Source: Actinostola sp. cb2023 (lineage: Eukaryota > Cnidaria > Anthozoa > Actiniaria > Actinostolidae). Taken from it: 64,000 nucleotides of DNA. The stretch is from the NCBI GenBank assembly GCA_033675265.1, contig JAUJYZ010000109.1:310001-374000 (forward strand), written 5' to 3'. A model generated the notes under the pieces. That model worked only from the letters and a program-made list of their open reading frames with translations, was not told the origin of the DNA and made no database searches. The position numbers and the translations under genes are program-made. Within the stretch, counting starts at the first letter, position 1; the number at the start of each line of letters is the position of its first letter. Positions 55,495 through 64,000 of this stretch are shown one piece after another.

Positions 55495-55737
55495 GTTTAC
55501 AGTTCCACCGACGCCACAGCATGCTCGTAACCTACGTCACAGTCTTCATTTCGTTACCGCTGACATCCTAATAAGCGCCCACGGTTTTTGAAGCCAAACG
55601 CGCGCAATTTCCATATTCAACCTTGATTTTCTCGGAAATCTTTCGCGTTGTGCCCCAAAAAAACTCCCCGAAGTTGTTGTCATGAGTATAAAGATTTAAA
55701 CAAAAAAGGTTGATTTTAGCATTCAGTTCTCCTTTAA

Positions 55738-55840
55738 GCCATTCAAACAATGTTTTTCGTTTGTTGGACTCTCTTATCCCACGGCATTTAGTGACAATAA
55801 ATCAAAATTAACGTTTTGCCTATCCATTGTTCCAGCAAGA
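55738..55840 (-). pseudogene. LINE ORF2 N-terminus, beyond the Kolobok insertion
   Basis: ATG at about 55835 gives MDRQNVNFDLLSLNA, then after a one-base shift RGIRESNKRKTLFEWL, reaching the TTAA and continuing as KRSEANIIFLQET at 50975. This is the normal start of an APE endonuclease (SxNxRGIR). Confidence 0.75.
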
Positions 55841-56200
55841 GAAGTGAGAAAAACTTTTAAAGCTCGATACTGATGAATAGAAATCTAACCTCAAATTAAC
55901 ATAACGACATGAAAACAAACATGGCACTGAAATGTAAAATGCGTATGCCATTAAACTCTGGGTAATATATACTATGTCTTAGTAGGAGCGGAAAAAAAGG
56001 TTGATATTGCATGGGAGTGGGAGATTTTTCTATTGGATTTTAAGCTTAATATCTCCTTTAGTTACTTAAACTGATTTAGCAAAGACCTATGTAAAGTAAC
56101 ACTGATTAAGTTTGCTACTACTTACGGTGGCATCAGGTCATATTGCGATCTCGATTTCAAAAAAACATTTAATACTTCTATATAAATGTTATCCATCTTT
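55841..56200. other. LINE ORF1-ORF2 spacer
   Basis: Non-coding spacer of the LINE; nothing else seen. Confidence 0.5.
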
Positions 56201-56985
56201 TTAATGACTTGGGAGCGTGTCCACTGTATACGAACTTGTTCCTATTCGTAGTGACAGGCCTCTGAGAGATATTCTTTCGGCTGGATTCATCAGTTTTGCC
56301 TTTTTGATTGCTACTCGAAGTATCTTCCTTGCCTTCGCCGATGTTGATGACAAATCTTCATCCAGATATACGTTCGCAAAATCTTCCTCCTTTCTCAGTC
56401 TCCATTTATTCTCCCACAGGTAGTTTCTGTCTTGCCTGTTTACGAACCGTACGAGAATCGGACATGGCCTAGATTGGTTTGCTGGACCTGTACGGTGTGC
56501 CGTGTGAAGTGGTATTTCTTCCATACCTACTGCTGCCATCAGGTTATTGGCAATTTTGAAACAATTTTCCTCCCTGTCTTCTGGTACATTGTAAATTCTA
56601 ATATTTTCTCTACGGGAGTAGTCTTCTAGGTGTACCGTTCGCTTTTCTAGGTTCTTTAGTTATTGTTTGAGGGCTTCCTTCTCTGTTAATACGCTGTCGA
56701 GCTGGTTCTTTGTTTCCAAAAGTACTCCTTTAACATCTTCAAATTCTGCCCAGACGTTTTCCACTGATTTTATTACTTCCATTAAATCACTTTTCAGGGC
56801 CTTGACCATGGAGATGACTTCTTGTTTGACTGAGCTAATCTCACTGTTGAGGTTACTGAAGTACTCTTGCAACATGGCCTCCATGTGATCGAAGCGTTCG
56901 TTTAAATTTGCAGGATTTTGGCCATCCGCCTCCTCTGAACTTGAGGCTCTTGTTCTTTTCTTGGTCTGTGCATTCTTGTTATTTT
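56201..56985 (-). pseudogene. LINE ORF1 protein (coiled coil plus RNA-binding)
   Basis: From about 56985 leftward: a short Lys/Ser-rich leader with an early TAA after MSK, then MEAMLQEYFSNLNSEISSVK and a long coiled coil. A break at about 56655 is followed by LEKRTVHLEDYSRRENIRIY, then VPEDREENCFKIANN and TAHRTGPANQSRPCPILVRF. This is the L1 ORF1/Transposase_22 arrangement: trimerising coiled coil, RRM-like ENIRIYNVPE, and C-terminal domain with R-x-G...RPIIVRF. It binds LINE RNA. Two lesions. Confidence 0.75.
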
Positions 56986-57110
56986 ATTTCGACATTCTGG
57001 AGATGGTTAGCACTGAATCTACTGTAATAAATCTCCCTATCCGATGGAGCTCAATGATACACGTCCGTCATGGATCCCGGTCACGATAGCTAGCCCTAGC
57101 ACTAGTAGTG

Positions 57111-58028
57111 AATGTTCCTTTGACCGGAAGCGGTGTTTCAGAACCCTAGGGAAATATCTTGATGCTGGTGTTTCGTAATGAAATGTCTGTCACAGGCAGC
57201 ATGTTGAAAGTTTTACCATCTAAAACATTAACACTTGCTCCTGAATCGATGATCACTGGAATTTCTGTGCCATAAACAGAAATTGTTACGGTTGTACTCT
57301 GTGGACCAATGGCAAACAGATGTTCATCGTCAGAATCTTCGTTTCCGGTCGTCATATAACGCACTCCATTCCTTGATGCTTTTTGCGACGCACTTTTGCA
57401 AACTGACACAAAATGTCCCACTTTTCAACAGTTATTGCAGTTTTTGCCATTAGCTGGGCACGAAGGATCCTTAGCGCGATGTCCGGGACGACCGCAACAG
57501 TAACAAACACTCCTCGTGTTACCGGGCGTGTTAACATTCCTTCCCTTCCTTTGTCAAGAGTCAGTGTTCCTTCTCGCAGAAATCGACGGCGAAGGCTGTT
57601 GGACACACATTTGTCGACAATCTGATCACGGATCATCTCATCTTCTGCCTCTTTGTATTCACAAGTCTTAGCCAGATTTCTCAGACGAGTGACATACGCA
57701 TCCATTGACTCGTTCGGTTGTTGGGCAGCCTGGCGAAATGAATGACGTTCGAAAGAAACATTTTTCCTCGGTTGAAAGTATTGCGTTAGGCTAGCTAACG
57801 CAGCATCATAATCGTCACCGGTCCCACACTTAAGGTTTCAAAGACGCCTTGAACCTCTGGACCAGATAAATGCAACAGCATTGCACGTTTCTGTGCCTTA
57901 TCAGTAATCTTTGATGTGACCATGTAGTACTCCAGGGACATCACCCATTTCAACCAACGCTGTCCTAACGTCGTTCGATCGGCAGAAACCGAGAACGGTT
58001 GAACTGCTGGTAACTGTAACGCAGCCAT
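57111..58028 (-). pseudogene. Gypsy gag and protease
   Basis: ATG at 58028 gives MAALQLPAVQPFSVSADRTT, then QRWLKWVMSLEYYMVTSKIT (capsid-like) and LHLSGPEVQGVFETL. After shifts it has MDAYVTRLRNLAKTCEYKEA and DQIVDKCVSNSLRRRFLREG, a damaged Cys-His nucleocapsid region, then IPVIIDSGASVNVLDGK, the aspartic protease active site. The frame is broken at least three times (about 57830, 57530, 57420). The end near 57111 joins pol across the LINE insertion; protease continues as LPVKGTFTTS, then VSTSQC on the other side. Confidence 0.8.
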
Positions 58029-58049
58029 TAATTATCCTCATCGCCAAAT

Positions 58050-58189
58050 TTAGTGTTTAAGTATCAGAGTAGATCAAGACATGCTTCTTAGTTGGCTCAC
58101 TAACCAAGACTGATTTATTCATCACCTATGTACATATCACAATACATACTATGGTATCAATTACACTACATATTGCCACGGATACTAAA
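58050..58189 (-). repeat. 5' LTR of the Gypsy
   Basis: 140 bp; contains AATAAA in the minus orientation (AATAAATCAGTC). Primer-binding site adjoins at 58037-58049. Confidence 0.85.
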
Positions 58190-59625
58190 GGCAGTTAACA
58201 CAACTTCTACGTCGACGACTGCTTGAAGTCAGTGGCTACAGAAGAGGCTGCAATTAAACTAGTTGTCCAGCTGCCCAGGCTTCTTGCAAAGGGAGGCTTC
58301 CACTTCACCAAGTGGCTGTCAAACTCCGCCGATGCTCTCAAATCAATCCCAGAAGACGAGAGAGTAGGTTCGACAATGACTTCGAAACTATACAAGTTGA
58401 AAGAGCGCTTGGGGTACAGTGGAACGTTTCCTTGGACTCATTCGGATTCGCAATAAACGTCAAGGACAGGTCCGCAACGAGAGGAGGTATCCCTTCCGCA
58501 GCGAGTCCCCTCTACAATCCGTTAGGACTTTTAGCTCCCTTCACGTTACCCGCGATGATGATACTACAAGATCTGCGCCAAAATAATTTGGATTGGGATG
58601 ATGAGATCCCTGGTGAAGAACTGCAGCGTTGGAAGAACTGGTTGCAAGAGTTACCAGAACTAGAAGCCCTGTCAATCGATCGTTGCATTCAAACCCCGCA
58701 TATGATGGATCCAGGGCACTTACGCCCAAAACCGTCCTAGAGAACACCCACTGGGTGAACGGCTACAGCTTCCTCTGGCAACCGGAAGAGGCATGGCCAC
58801 AGTGGCCGAAAGACATGAAGGTACAAGCAAATGATCCAAAAGTAAAGAAGGACACTACCACATCATGATCAAGATCTTTGAACGCTTCTCGTGTTGGACC
58901 CGACTATGGAACTTCCTCGTCTGGATGCTGAGATACAAATCCAACCTCGGAGCCGCATGTACAAGACGTCTCACAAAGCAGACCATACAGTCTCCACCAT
59001 GCCAATCGATCAGACCGATAACAGGGGACGAGATGAAGGTAGCAGAAGTGGAGATTCTTAAGCTTGTTCAGCGCTCCGCCTTTCCCAAAGAGCTCAACAG
59101 GAGTTTACACCCACTACAGCAACAGACGTAGAATCCAAGACAACTCAGGCCAGCATCAAACGGTCAAGCGCTATATATAAACACATGCTAACTACCTGCT
59201 TCAGTTGCAGGAGATGCCACGCCCAAGCTAGCGAGCAGAAGATGGCAAATCTTCCAAGAGATAGGGTCACCCCTGCGCGCCGCTGTTCACGTTCGTTGGC
59301 GTTGACTTTTTCTGAAGATTATGCAAGCATTCTTAAAAGAGCAGACGATGAGTGAGATTCTAGCAACGCTGATGTTCGAGGTTGAAGTGATCATAAATGG
59401 GCGACCTCTAACTAAAGCATCAGATGCTCCAAGAGACCTCAAAGCTCTCACACCAAACCACCTTCTCCTCCATAAGTCAGGAAGTAAACTCCCACCAGGT
59501 CTGTTCCATAAGGAGGATTTTTACAGCCGCAGGAGATGACGTGTTCTGGAGAAGATGGATCAGGGAGTATCTCCCCATGCTACAACCAAGACAGAAGTGG
59601 AACAGTGTCCAACTGAATAGATAAA
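58190..59625 (+). pseudogene. BEL/Pao pol remnant: RT end, Pao linker, integrase
   Basis: Resumes the RT at FYVDDCLKSVATEEAAIKLV (YVDD catalytic pair), then GGFHFTKWLSNSADALKSIP. One frame on it reads ERALGVQWNVSLDSFGFAIN, GGIPSAASPLYNPLGLLAPF and LRQNNLDWDDEIPGEEL (the Pao-specific linker). Later fragments give an integrase zinc segment (CRRCHAQASEQKMANLPRDR), EVEVIINGRPLTKASDAPRD and LPPGLFHKEDFYSRRR, FWRRWIREYLPMLQPRQKW. Many frameshifts and deletions (RNase H and most of the integrase core are missing). It was the host of the Gypsy insertion, so it is the oldest layer of the nest. Confidence 0.8.
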
Positions 59626-61300
59626 TGAAGATAAATGATTTATCTTCTCGTTATTACCTTCATCATTAAGCTGTATGCCCAGAGATATACAATTAAACAT
59701 AACAGATAAATTAGAAACAATAAGTACTGACACTGCGTAACTAACTATACAATTACATATCATAGTAGTCATATTAGCATTTATCCAGCATTTGTTTTGT
59801 TTCACACGTATCAAACTAGGTTTAGATACAAATATCTGGATATTTTTGGAGATATTTAGAAGCTCCTGGGATATTTAGAAAATTCCGAGATATTTAGAAA
59901 AACAATTATATTCTGGAATATTTAACACTTTTAAAGCATATACTTTCGGTTTTCTGACGTTTTTCCTTGATTTACCTGAGGCAGCAATATAACTATCCAG
60001 CGGTATTACTTTTCAATAATGCATCTCACAATTCCAATGCTAGTAATCCATTATGGCGAATCGTGGTGAAGGCCAAGCCCAAGGCCTCCAAACTCCCGCT
60101 ACTACAGGCCCTACTGGAGAAATAGTTTTGGAAATAGAGAGACAAAAATGAAGTGGTATCCATTTTAGATCACCTGAGGCAGCCAGCGTCCAGTGATTTG
60201 TCTAGAAAGAGATAGTTGATGGTTAACACTTCAGGAAATCGCCGTTCAGTTAATTATTTAAATTTTTGGTAATTACAACTTTTGTAAATTATGAAATATA
60301 TATGAAAATCACCCATTAACAGGAATAACAGCCAACAAAAAAAAACACAAGATCAGTAGATGTACTATCAATCTCAGTGATGATCTGGATAAAGTCTTTC
60401 TTTCACGGGAAGGTAAGAAAGACTACATGACCAAGATGCATATGCCTTAAAGGCACATAATGTTTACTTTGCTTATTTGTGTACACTCATGGAACCCCTT
60501 AGGAAACTGATCTTATATTTTAGACATAAGGATTAGGAGGAAAAGTAAACAAACTTTGCTGCTCACAAAAACATATCTGTCATCACTAAATTAAGTAAAT
60601 AAAAAACTCAAATAAACTCCAGCAACAATAAAAAAAACAGATCATACGTATGAGTTTGAATAGCAAGTTATAACAAAGCTTATTCAATGATTGCATTGTT
60701 GTATTTCAGAATAATCAGTTGACAATTTAATAGTACCTAGAGCTATAGATATATTTATTTTTTATTAATTTATTTTGCTCGTATATGTACTACTTGCTGT
60801 AAATGTACATTGTACTTGTATACTTGTACGTACCCTTTAATATGTTAGTCGTATATACTCATATGTTACTCATATGTATTCATATGTCATGAGGTCAGAT
60901 CAAAAGGGAAAGCTAATAAAGTGAATTAATATATTCAATTTTATTCAATTTTTATTCAACAATCAAAAATATGGATTACAAGCTGCCATAACTGATAGTC
61001 ATCAAATTTTGCGGGACTTTTGATTAATGTTCATCATTTGAGGTTTTGTATTTTTATCACTTGAATCTGACTGAACACACTTTTAAAATGTGCCCAACAA
61101 ATTGCACAACTTTAAGGACCAGAATGTTTATAAGGGATATGGATTCAAGTTTTTGAGTACAATCGATACAAATTAAAACCCCAAAACATGTTTTATTAGG
61201 TATTATCCCGTATTAGTTGAAATTTGACACGGTTTTCTTTGTTATTCATAGGGCTTTATCTCCGGTATTGACCAGTTGAACAATAGAATTGAATTGAATT
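59626..61300. other. Unassigned AT-rich stretch
   Basis: GAGATATTTAGAA-type words repeat near 59850-59900. A 32-codon frame at 60053 (MANRGEGQAQGLQTPATT) has no family. No other feature. Confidence 0.4.
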
Positions 61301-61381
61301 GCTCATTATGAATTCACCGGGATGTATCCATATACAGCCCTGGGTTGTATATGAATACATCCCGGTGAATTCATAATGAGC
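61301..61381. repeat. Hairpin, 39-bp arms
   Basis: GCTCATTATGAATTCACCGG...CCGGTGAATTCATAATGAGC; two mismatches over the arms and a 2-3 bp loop at 61341. Confidence 0.85.
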
Positions 61382-61501
61382 ACTGAAATGCTATTCTTCA
61401 TGCTATTCATATAGTATTCATGCTAAATAACACTCCAAAAAATACCAGAAAATGCCTCAGATTGCTTCGTGCGAAAACCTTGTCAAATTTAAACTAAGTC
61501 A

Positions 61502-61599
61502 GATAAATACCTCGAACGTCGGCAATAAGCCTATAAATCCCTCGGGCCTACGGCCCTCGCCATTTATATGGCTTATTGCCTCCGTTCTCGGTATTTATC
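61502..61599. repeat. Imperfect palindrome, 98 bp
   Basis: GATAAATACC...GGTATTTATC with inner GGCAATAAGCC/GGCTTATTGCC and a CGGGCCTACGGCCC centre. Together with 61301-61381 it may form the ends or core of one MITE. Confidence 0.7.
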
Positions 61600-62312
61600 T
61601 CTTACTTTATAAGCTGGTATGAAATGCGGTTTTGAAGCAATTGCATATAATTTTAAAAAGCACCAGAAACGTATGCACTTAATTATGCCGTTTTGATTGG
61701 AACCCCCTTCAATGTTATTATTAGTGGAAAGTCTGGACTGACTCATAAAAAAAACAGATACTGTATATGTATTTTTTGAATGGCGTGTTCATGCACATTC
61801 GAGGAGGAGAATGCATGCCGAAATATTGCAAAAATGTTGAAACAAAAGAAAAGAAAAAAAAGAAAATTTTATACAGTCTACTGACAGACAATACAGTCAA
61901 GTTAGTTGTCAAATTGTAGTCAAGTTAAACATCGACTGAGGTTACTGCCATGAAAGGTAATGAAAAGAATGAAGTAGCACGATGCATAACTAAGAGCTAC
62001 GTATACTAAGCAACGTGCCAATGCTCTCCACATCATGCATGCATCCAACAATATTGATTGGTACTTTATTGGTGGGTTAAAAGTATACAAATTGGCTTAG
62101 TCTTCATCACCAAAGAGTTTTAATTAGATGTTGACCGAGCAATTGAGCTGAGTGCCTATCGCCGTATAAATACAAGTTTGGATGTTATTGACCACTGAAC
62201 AATGTTGAGAGCGTTTGCCAAATTTTGTTTTACCTTGTTCACTGTGTGCTCTGTTACAAACTGATCCAGATGGACGAATTATCAGTAGTTTTCCCTTTGT
62301 ATTTCCGATTTA
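61600..62312. other. Unassigned stretch
   Basis: No gene or repeat recognised. Confidence 0.4.
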
Positions 62313-62519
62313 GTGAAGCATCTTTGTGGCCATCACGGTGTATCTTTGATCGATTTCTTATTCGTAGAACCTGTACCACCTCATGAAAGATTGATACTGG
62401 ATGACTATAAAAGTATCGACAATGCCCAATATTGCACTTTCAATATTGTTGTAAAGAAATTAACTAAACAGACAGTTCTATCTATAAATGGACTGAACTT
62501 GTCACCTGATCACGCATGA
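62313..62519 (+). CDS. Hypothetical 68-codon frame, possible exon
   Basis: A frame following CGATTTAG (acceptor-like, to about 62312) reads KHLCGHHGVSLIDFLFVEPV, then LILDDYKSIDNAQYCTFNIV, to TGA. Composition is protein-like but no family is recognised. Could be a terminal exon or chance. Confidence 0.25.
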   Translation: MKHLCGHHGVSLIDFLFVEPVPPHERLILDDYKSIDNAQYCTFNIVVKKLTKQTVLSINGLNLSPDHA

Positions 62520-62798
62520 ACGAACATAACTACTTTTAAGTAGTATCCACATGGTTTAAGTTGTATCCACGTGGTGTTAGGCCTTACTTAAATCATGAGT
62601 CGATGCTGGTGACAAGGAGCTTTGTGAACACCTGGAAACGTGCGACTGCAATGCGACATACATCTCTAAATTATATCAAAATGAACTGTTGCAGTGCATG
62701 AAGAAGTATATTGTGATTGTTAAACAGTGATTGTTAAACAGGTGAAGGATGGCAGATGCTTTCTTTGGCATCGGAGCCGACAAAGTGATGGACACATC

Positions 62799-62876
62799 CA
62801 ACTGGGAGCAACTTGGTCTTGTTGTACGATTGGTGGACAACTGGGAGCAACTTGGTCTTGTTGTACGATTGGTGGA
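62799..62876 (+). repeat. Two tandem copies of a 39-bp unit
   Basis: CAACTGGGAGCAACTTGGTC and following bases repeated exactly at 62799 and 62838. The period is a multiple of three, so the 84-codon frame around it (62749-63003) has a duplicated 13-residue block. Whether that frame is a gene is unclear. Confidence 0.9.
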
Positions 62877-63221
62877 AACCATAGTGGGAGAGCTGTACTG
62901 CATACCTCAGATGAAGAAAATGATTCAAAGGACGAAGATTATGGAGATGGTGAGGAAAAGAGTCAGTGCTGATTGGAAAGTCTATTGTGGAGTACAGCAT
63001 TAGTCAATTTTGTAAGTATTAATTTAAAGTTAGCACCAGTCACTGAATCCGACCCACAACAGTTTGATGGGCGGTGTTGATAAGCCAACTTGAAGCACAA
63101 GCATATTGCCCATTTCAAAAACGAGTGGGGAACTGGGGCGAATTGTGTTGCAAAGGAGTCTGGGATCGTTACCAGGGACACATTCAGCTGAGTTTATAAC
63201 AACATATAGAGAATATCGAAA

Positions 63222-64000
63222 ATGACGAAGTTAAATTGCTGTGTTCCTGGCTGTAGTAATAACCATTGAAACAAGCCATCCAATTTCAAGTTTTACTGTA
63301 TTCCAACGGACCCTGAACTTCGTCGAAAATACGTAGTTATCCTTCGTAATGACAGTCTGCAGTTGAATTCACCAAGCACCAGAATATGTGCCGATCACTG
63401 GAAAGGAGGTGAAAAGCTAAGCAGAACTCACCTTCCAACATTGTTTCCGTGGACTGTACAAACGCCAAAGAGAAAAGCAATCAAGAAGTTCAGTCCAGAG
63501 AAGATTGCTTCGCACAAACGTAAGAAAGTGACCGTGGATTATCAGGGAAACAGCGAATCTGAAGTGTCTCTAAGTCTAACTGAATCCATGGAGACGGAAA
63601 AACAACCTGAAAGAGATGAGATTCCTGCCTCTATTTCCACTAATACTCAAACAGATTTCGAGGTATGCTCTTGTGAGCCAAACAAACTACTCCAACAAGA
63701 AAACGGACTACTCAAAGATGAAAATAAATTTCTTCGCCAAGAACTCGAGACGTTGAAAGCAGAAATCACGAAATTGAAGAGTGACATGAGAAAGCAAGGT
63801 CGTTTTGACATTGAAAAGTATAAAGCAAGTCACAGTGACATTGAATTTTACACTGGTTTTCAAAGTTACGATATGCTAAGTATGTGCTTCAAAATTATTG
63901 AGGATCGAACCAATGACTTAGAGATGACACAACGTGGACATACTCCAAAGATTGGGAGACCACGATCACTCTGTCACTTTCAAGAATTTGTATTAGTTCT
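63222..64000 (+). pseudogene. THAP-domain transposase, N-terminal part, runs off the window
   Basis: ATG at 63222: MTKLNCCVPGCSNNH, TGA at 63267-63269, then FKFYCIPTDPELRRKYVVIL, STRICADHWKGGEKL (Cys-x2-His) and HLPTLFPW: a complete THAP finger interrupted by one stop. A Lys-rich linker follows, then a coiled coil (LLQQENGLLKDENKFLRQEL) and FYTGFQSYDMLSMCFKIIED with GRPRSLCHFQEFVLV, the HTH region that precedes DDE_Tnp_4 nucleases. So it is probably an ISL2EU/Harbinger-like transposase with the catalytic part beyond 64000. The TGA fits CGA-to-TGA decay. Apart from that the frame is open to the end of the window. Confidence 0.8.

Larger units (their letters stand above)
50980..55733 (+). mobile_element. 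Kolobok transposon copy 2 (4.75 kb), two genes, nested in the LINE
   Basis: TIRs start AGGAGAACTGAATGCTAAAA; similarity between the ends continues for about 130 bp. TTAA flanks at 50976-50979 and 55734-55737. It contains a THAP-transposase gene (plus), a minisatellite and a convergent ballast-like gene (minus). The insertion splits LINE codons EWL/KRSEAN. The TIR sequence differs from copy 1, so the two copies are different families with the same gene plan. Confidence 0.92.
46884..57099 (-). mobile_element. L1/Tx1-like LINE (minus strand), about 5.46 kb plus nested Kolobok
   Basis: Poly(A) (as T run 46884-46898) at the 3' end, target duplication CACTAGTAGT at 46871-46880 and 57100-57109. ORF1 (coiled coil plus RNA-binding) and ORF2 (APE endonuclease, RT, Cys-rich end) lie in order. 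It is inserted in the Gypsy protease-RT linker. It is itself interrupted by a Kolobok in the endonuclease and a MITE in the RT thumb. Confidence 0.88.
43790..58189 (-). mobile_element. Gypsy LTR retrotransposon (minus strand), interrupted by a LINE
   Basis: Short LTRs (43790-43905 and 58050-58189) with TTAGT...ACTAA ends, flanked by GGCAGT (43784-43789 and 58190-58195). Gene order on the minus strand: gag, protease, [LINE insertion], RT, RNase H, integrase. The TTTGGCGATGAGG after the 5' LTR is the primer-binding region of Mag-like Gypsy elements. A GGGAGGGA purine tract precedes the 3' LTR. It is dead through several lesions and a 10.2-kb insertion. Confidence 0.9.

Overview
This is eukaryotic, AT-rich DNA with spliced genes (GT-AG introns whose phases can be checked by hand). 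It is almost entirely transposable elements. The mix of Kolobok, DIRS, ISL2EU-type, Mag-like Gypsy, BEL/Pao, L1/Tx1-like LINE and Tc1/mariner elements, together with THAP, BEN and CaRF-like MULE-domain proteins, points to an invertebrate animal, probably a marine one such as a cnidarian or sponge. I cannot name the species. I see no bacterial-type operon, rRNA, tRNA or CRISPR array.

Layout. 0-12 kb: a tyrosine recombinase end, a protein-kinase remnant, a hAT-like MITE, a decayed YqaJ nuclease gene and a convergent THAP/DDE transposase (ISL2EU-type pair), then several inverted-repeat MITEs, including a 655-bp near-palindrome. 12-15.4 kb: a DIRS-type retrotransposon on the minus strand. 17.2-30.9 kb: exons of a MULE-domain (CaRF-like) gene interrupted by an 11,752-bp DNA transposon (17441-29192; ATAC target duplication). 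This element carries three related tandem arrays, an intact two-exon BEN-domain gene, an F-box/LRR gene and a large DYSENY-type transposase. 31.2-34.8 kb: a Tc1/mariner-type element with an intact spliced transposase, a second zinc-knuckle gene and roughly 790-bp inverted repeats. 36.6-41.3 kb: a Kolobok element (TTAA) abutting a second TTAA element. 43.7-59.6 kb: a four-level nest in which a BEL/Pao remnant holds a Gypsy, which holds a LINE, which holds a second Kolobok with an internal minisatellite. The end of the window opens a THAP-domain transposase gene.

How the parts work together. Each autonomous element pairs a transposase or polymerase with accessory genes. Both Kolobok copies carry, convergent to the transposase, a small Cys-rich gene resembling the P2X7 C-terminal ballast domain. 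The giant element combines a DNA-binding protein (BEN), a possible ubiquitin-ligase adaptor (F-box/LRR) and a transposase, and repeats the same GGCACGA motif at both ends and in the promoter between its two divergent genes. Most elements are dead through single frameshifts or nonsense codons; five of the stops are TGA and fit CGA-to-TGA decay. The best candidates for something undescribed are the giant element, the ballast-gene/Kolobok association and the two-gene mariner.
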